Below, one piece after another: positions 63,427 to 64,000 of a DNA stretch of 64,000 bases. A program made the position numbers and the translations under genes. Below the pieces are notes generated by a model. It searched no databases, was not told the origin of the DNA, and was given only the letters and a program-made list of their open reading frames with translations. Source of the DNA: Chrysophaeum taylorii (Eukaryota > Sar > Pelagophyceae > Pelagomonadales > Pelagomonadaceae); NCBI GenBank assembly GCA_029834535.1, contig JAQMWT010000009.1:186001-250000 (forward strand), in the 5' to 3' direction. Every line of letters begins with the position of its first letter. Position 1 is the first letter of the stretch.

Positions 63427-64000
63427 CTATCGCATCTCCTGCACATAGCGCGGGAGTCGGTCGGTGGGCCTCCGGCCTTGAGGATACCAGTCGAGCATCG
63501 CCGGGCCGTGGAGGTTGTCGTAAGCGCGGAACGGGTACTTTCCGAGGGCTTGGATGTGCCGGCGCCTCGCTTTTTGGCGGAGCCAGGTGAGGTGATGGTT
63601 GGCGACGTCGCGGTGGGTTTTGGAAGCAGCAGCAGCAGCAGCATCTAGTAGATTCACGTGGTCCCAGTCGTCCACGCGAAGGTCGGGGGGCCGATGGTCG
63701 TAGAGCTCCTCGGCGACCGGGAGCTGCGACCAGTCGACGGCGTCGAGGGTCTTGTTGAACGGCATCCAGGCGACGTAGCGCCAGCCGGCGGATCGGGCCG
63801 CGAAGCCGAGGAGCGCGTCGGAGCCCCAGGCGTACGACTTTCCCTGACACGAAAAGGGGACGCCGTACTCTCGCCGGCACTTTGGGATGATCGTGATAGC
63901 GATCTTCCGGTCGGCGTTCCACTTGTCGTCCGGAAGTTTTCGGTCGACGATGCGCTTCCACGACCTCCCGTCGAACACGTCGTACATGCCCGGGCCGTAC
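63427..64000 (-). CDS. Sulfatase-like protein, C-terminal part
   Basis: The frame is open to the right edge of the window (base 64000), so the N-terminus and the catalytic Cys/Ser motif are missing. The stop is at 63427-63429. About 190 residues are visible. The segment DALLGFAARSAGWRYVAWMP ... VDWSQLPVAEELYDHRPPDL ... DDWDHVNLLD matches the C-terminal region of arylsulfatases such as iduronate-2-sulfatase ('s.Rt..yRY..w...W......ELYDhr.D...N'). The ending (HLTWLRQKARRRHI ... RYVQEMR) is not typical and may be lineage-specific. A poly-Ala run comes from a (GCA)n repeat. If correct, it would remove sulfate from glycans or glycolipids. The call depends on one conserved block only. Confidence 0.5.
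   Translation of the reverse strand, partial: YGPGMYDVFDGRSWKRIVDRKLPDDKWNADRKIAITIIPKCRREYGVPFSCQGKSYAWGSDALLGFAARSAGWRYVAWMPFNKTLDAVDWSQLPVAEELYDHRPPDLRVDDWDHVNLLDAAAAAASKTHRDVANHHLTWLRQKARRRHIQALGKYPFRAYDNLHGPAMLDWYPQGRRPTDRLPRYVQEMR

Overview
This is nuclear DNA of a eukaryote, most likely a photosynthetic protist with a secondary red-type plastid such as a stramenopile alga (the exact group is not proven). Three observations support this. Genes have short GT-AG introns. There is a complete axonemal dynein heavy chain, which implies a flagellate. A YGGT-family plastid-type protein carries a signal-peptide-like N-terminus followed directly by an 'AF' motif, the signature of bipartite plastid presequences in heterokonts and their relatives. 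Coding DNA is GC-rich, with long antisense shadow ORFs and many trinucleotide runs that encode poly-E, -D, -S, -Q, -T or -H.

Left gene-dense block (1-32,500): the end of a METTL21-like methyltransferase; a small four-helix membrane protein resembling bacterial DUF5367; a 23-exon inner-arm-type dynein heavy chain (1741-15574) that I could splice into one 4107-residue reading frame; a coiled-coil protein; intronless SF3B3 (spliceosome); the YGGT protein; a myosin with a C-terminal SAM-like domain; a MYB/SANT protein; a Cwc2/RBM22-type spliceosome protein with extra RanBP2-type and WW modules; a putative secreted protein; and a GT-B-like protein resembling the N-terminal half of arabinokinases. 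Genes are packed as divergent or convergent pairs with spacers of about 95-250 bp.

Repeat island (about 32,500-50,000): a dead non-LTR retrotransposon (reverse transcriptase motif C is YVNN), an ankyrin gene built of near-identical 99-bp units and broken by a 1-nt frameshift, and then about 10 kb of A/C-rich, G-poor DNA full of overlapping plus-strand ORFs. Those ORFs look like one decaying proline-rich and coiled-coil gene set. They are bracketed by ~100-bp direct repeats (37461-37558, 47581-47677) and interrupted by a hAT-like element with TTCGCG-rich termini (43508-45485). A degenerate Ty3/gypsy integrase follows on the minus strand (47754-49260).

Right gene block (50,000-64,000): an FkbM-type methyltransferase, an ENT-like transporter, an unusual fusion of a sugar/polyol-phosphate nucleotidyltransferase to an EamA/DMT transporter, a MYND zinc-finger protein, a sodium/solute symporter, a two-exon Cys-rich protein with a predicted myristoylation signal, a poorly resolved 2-kb stretch, and a truncated sulfatase-like gene at the right edge.

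The genes do not form an operon-like pathway. They are housekeeping, motility and transport genes interrupted by a transposon graveyard. The most unusual single gene is the nucleotidyltransferase-transporter fusion at 52958-55573.
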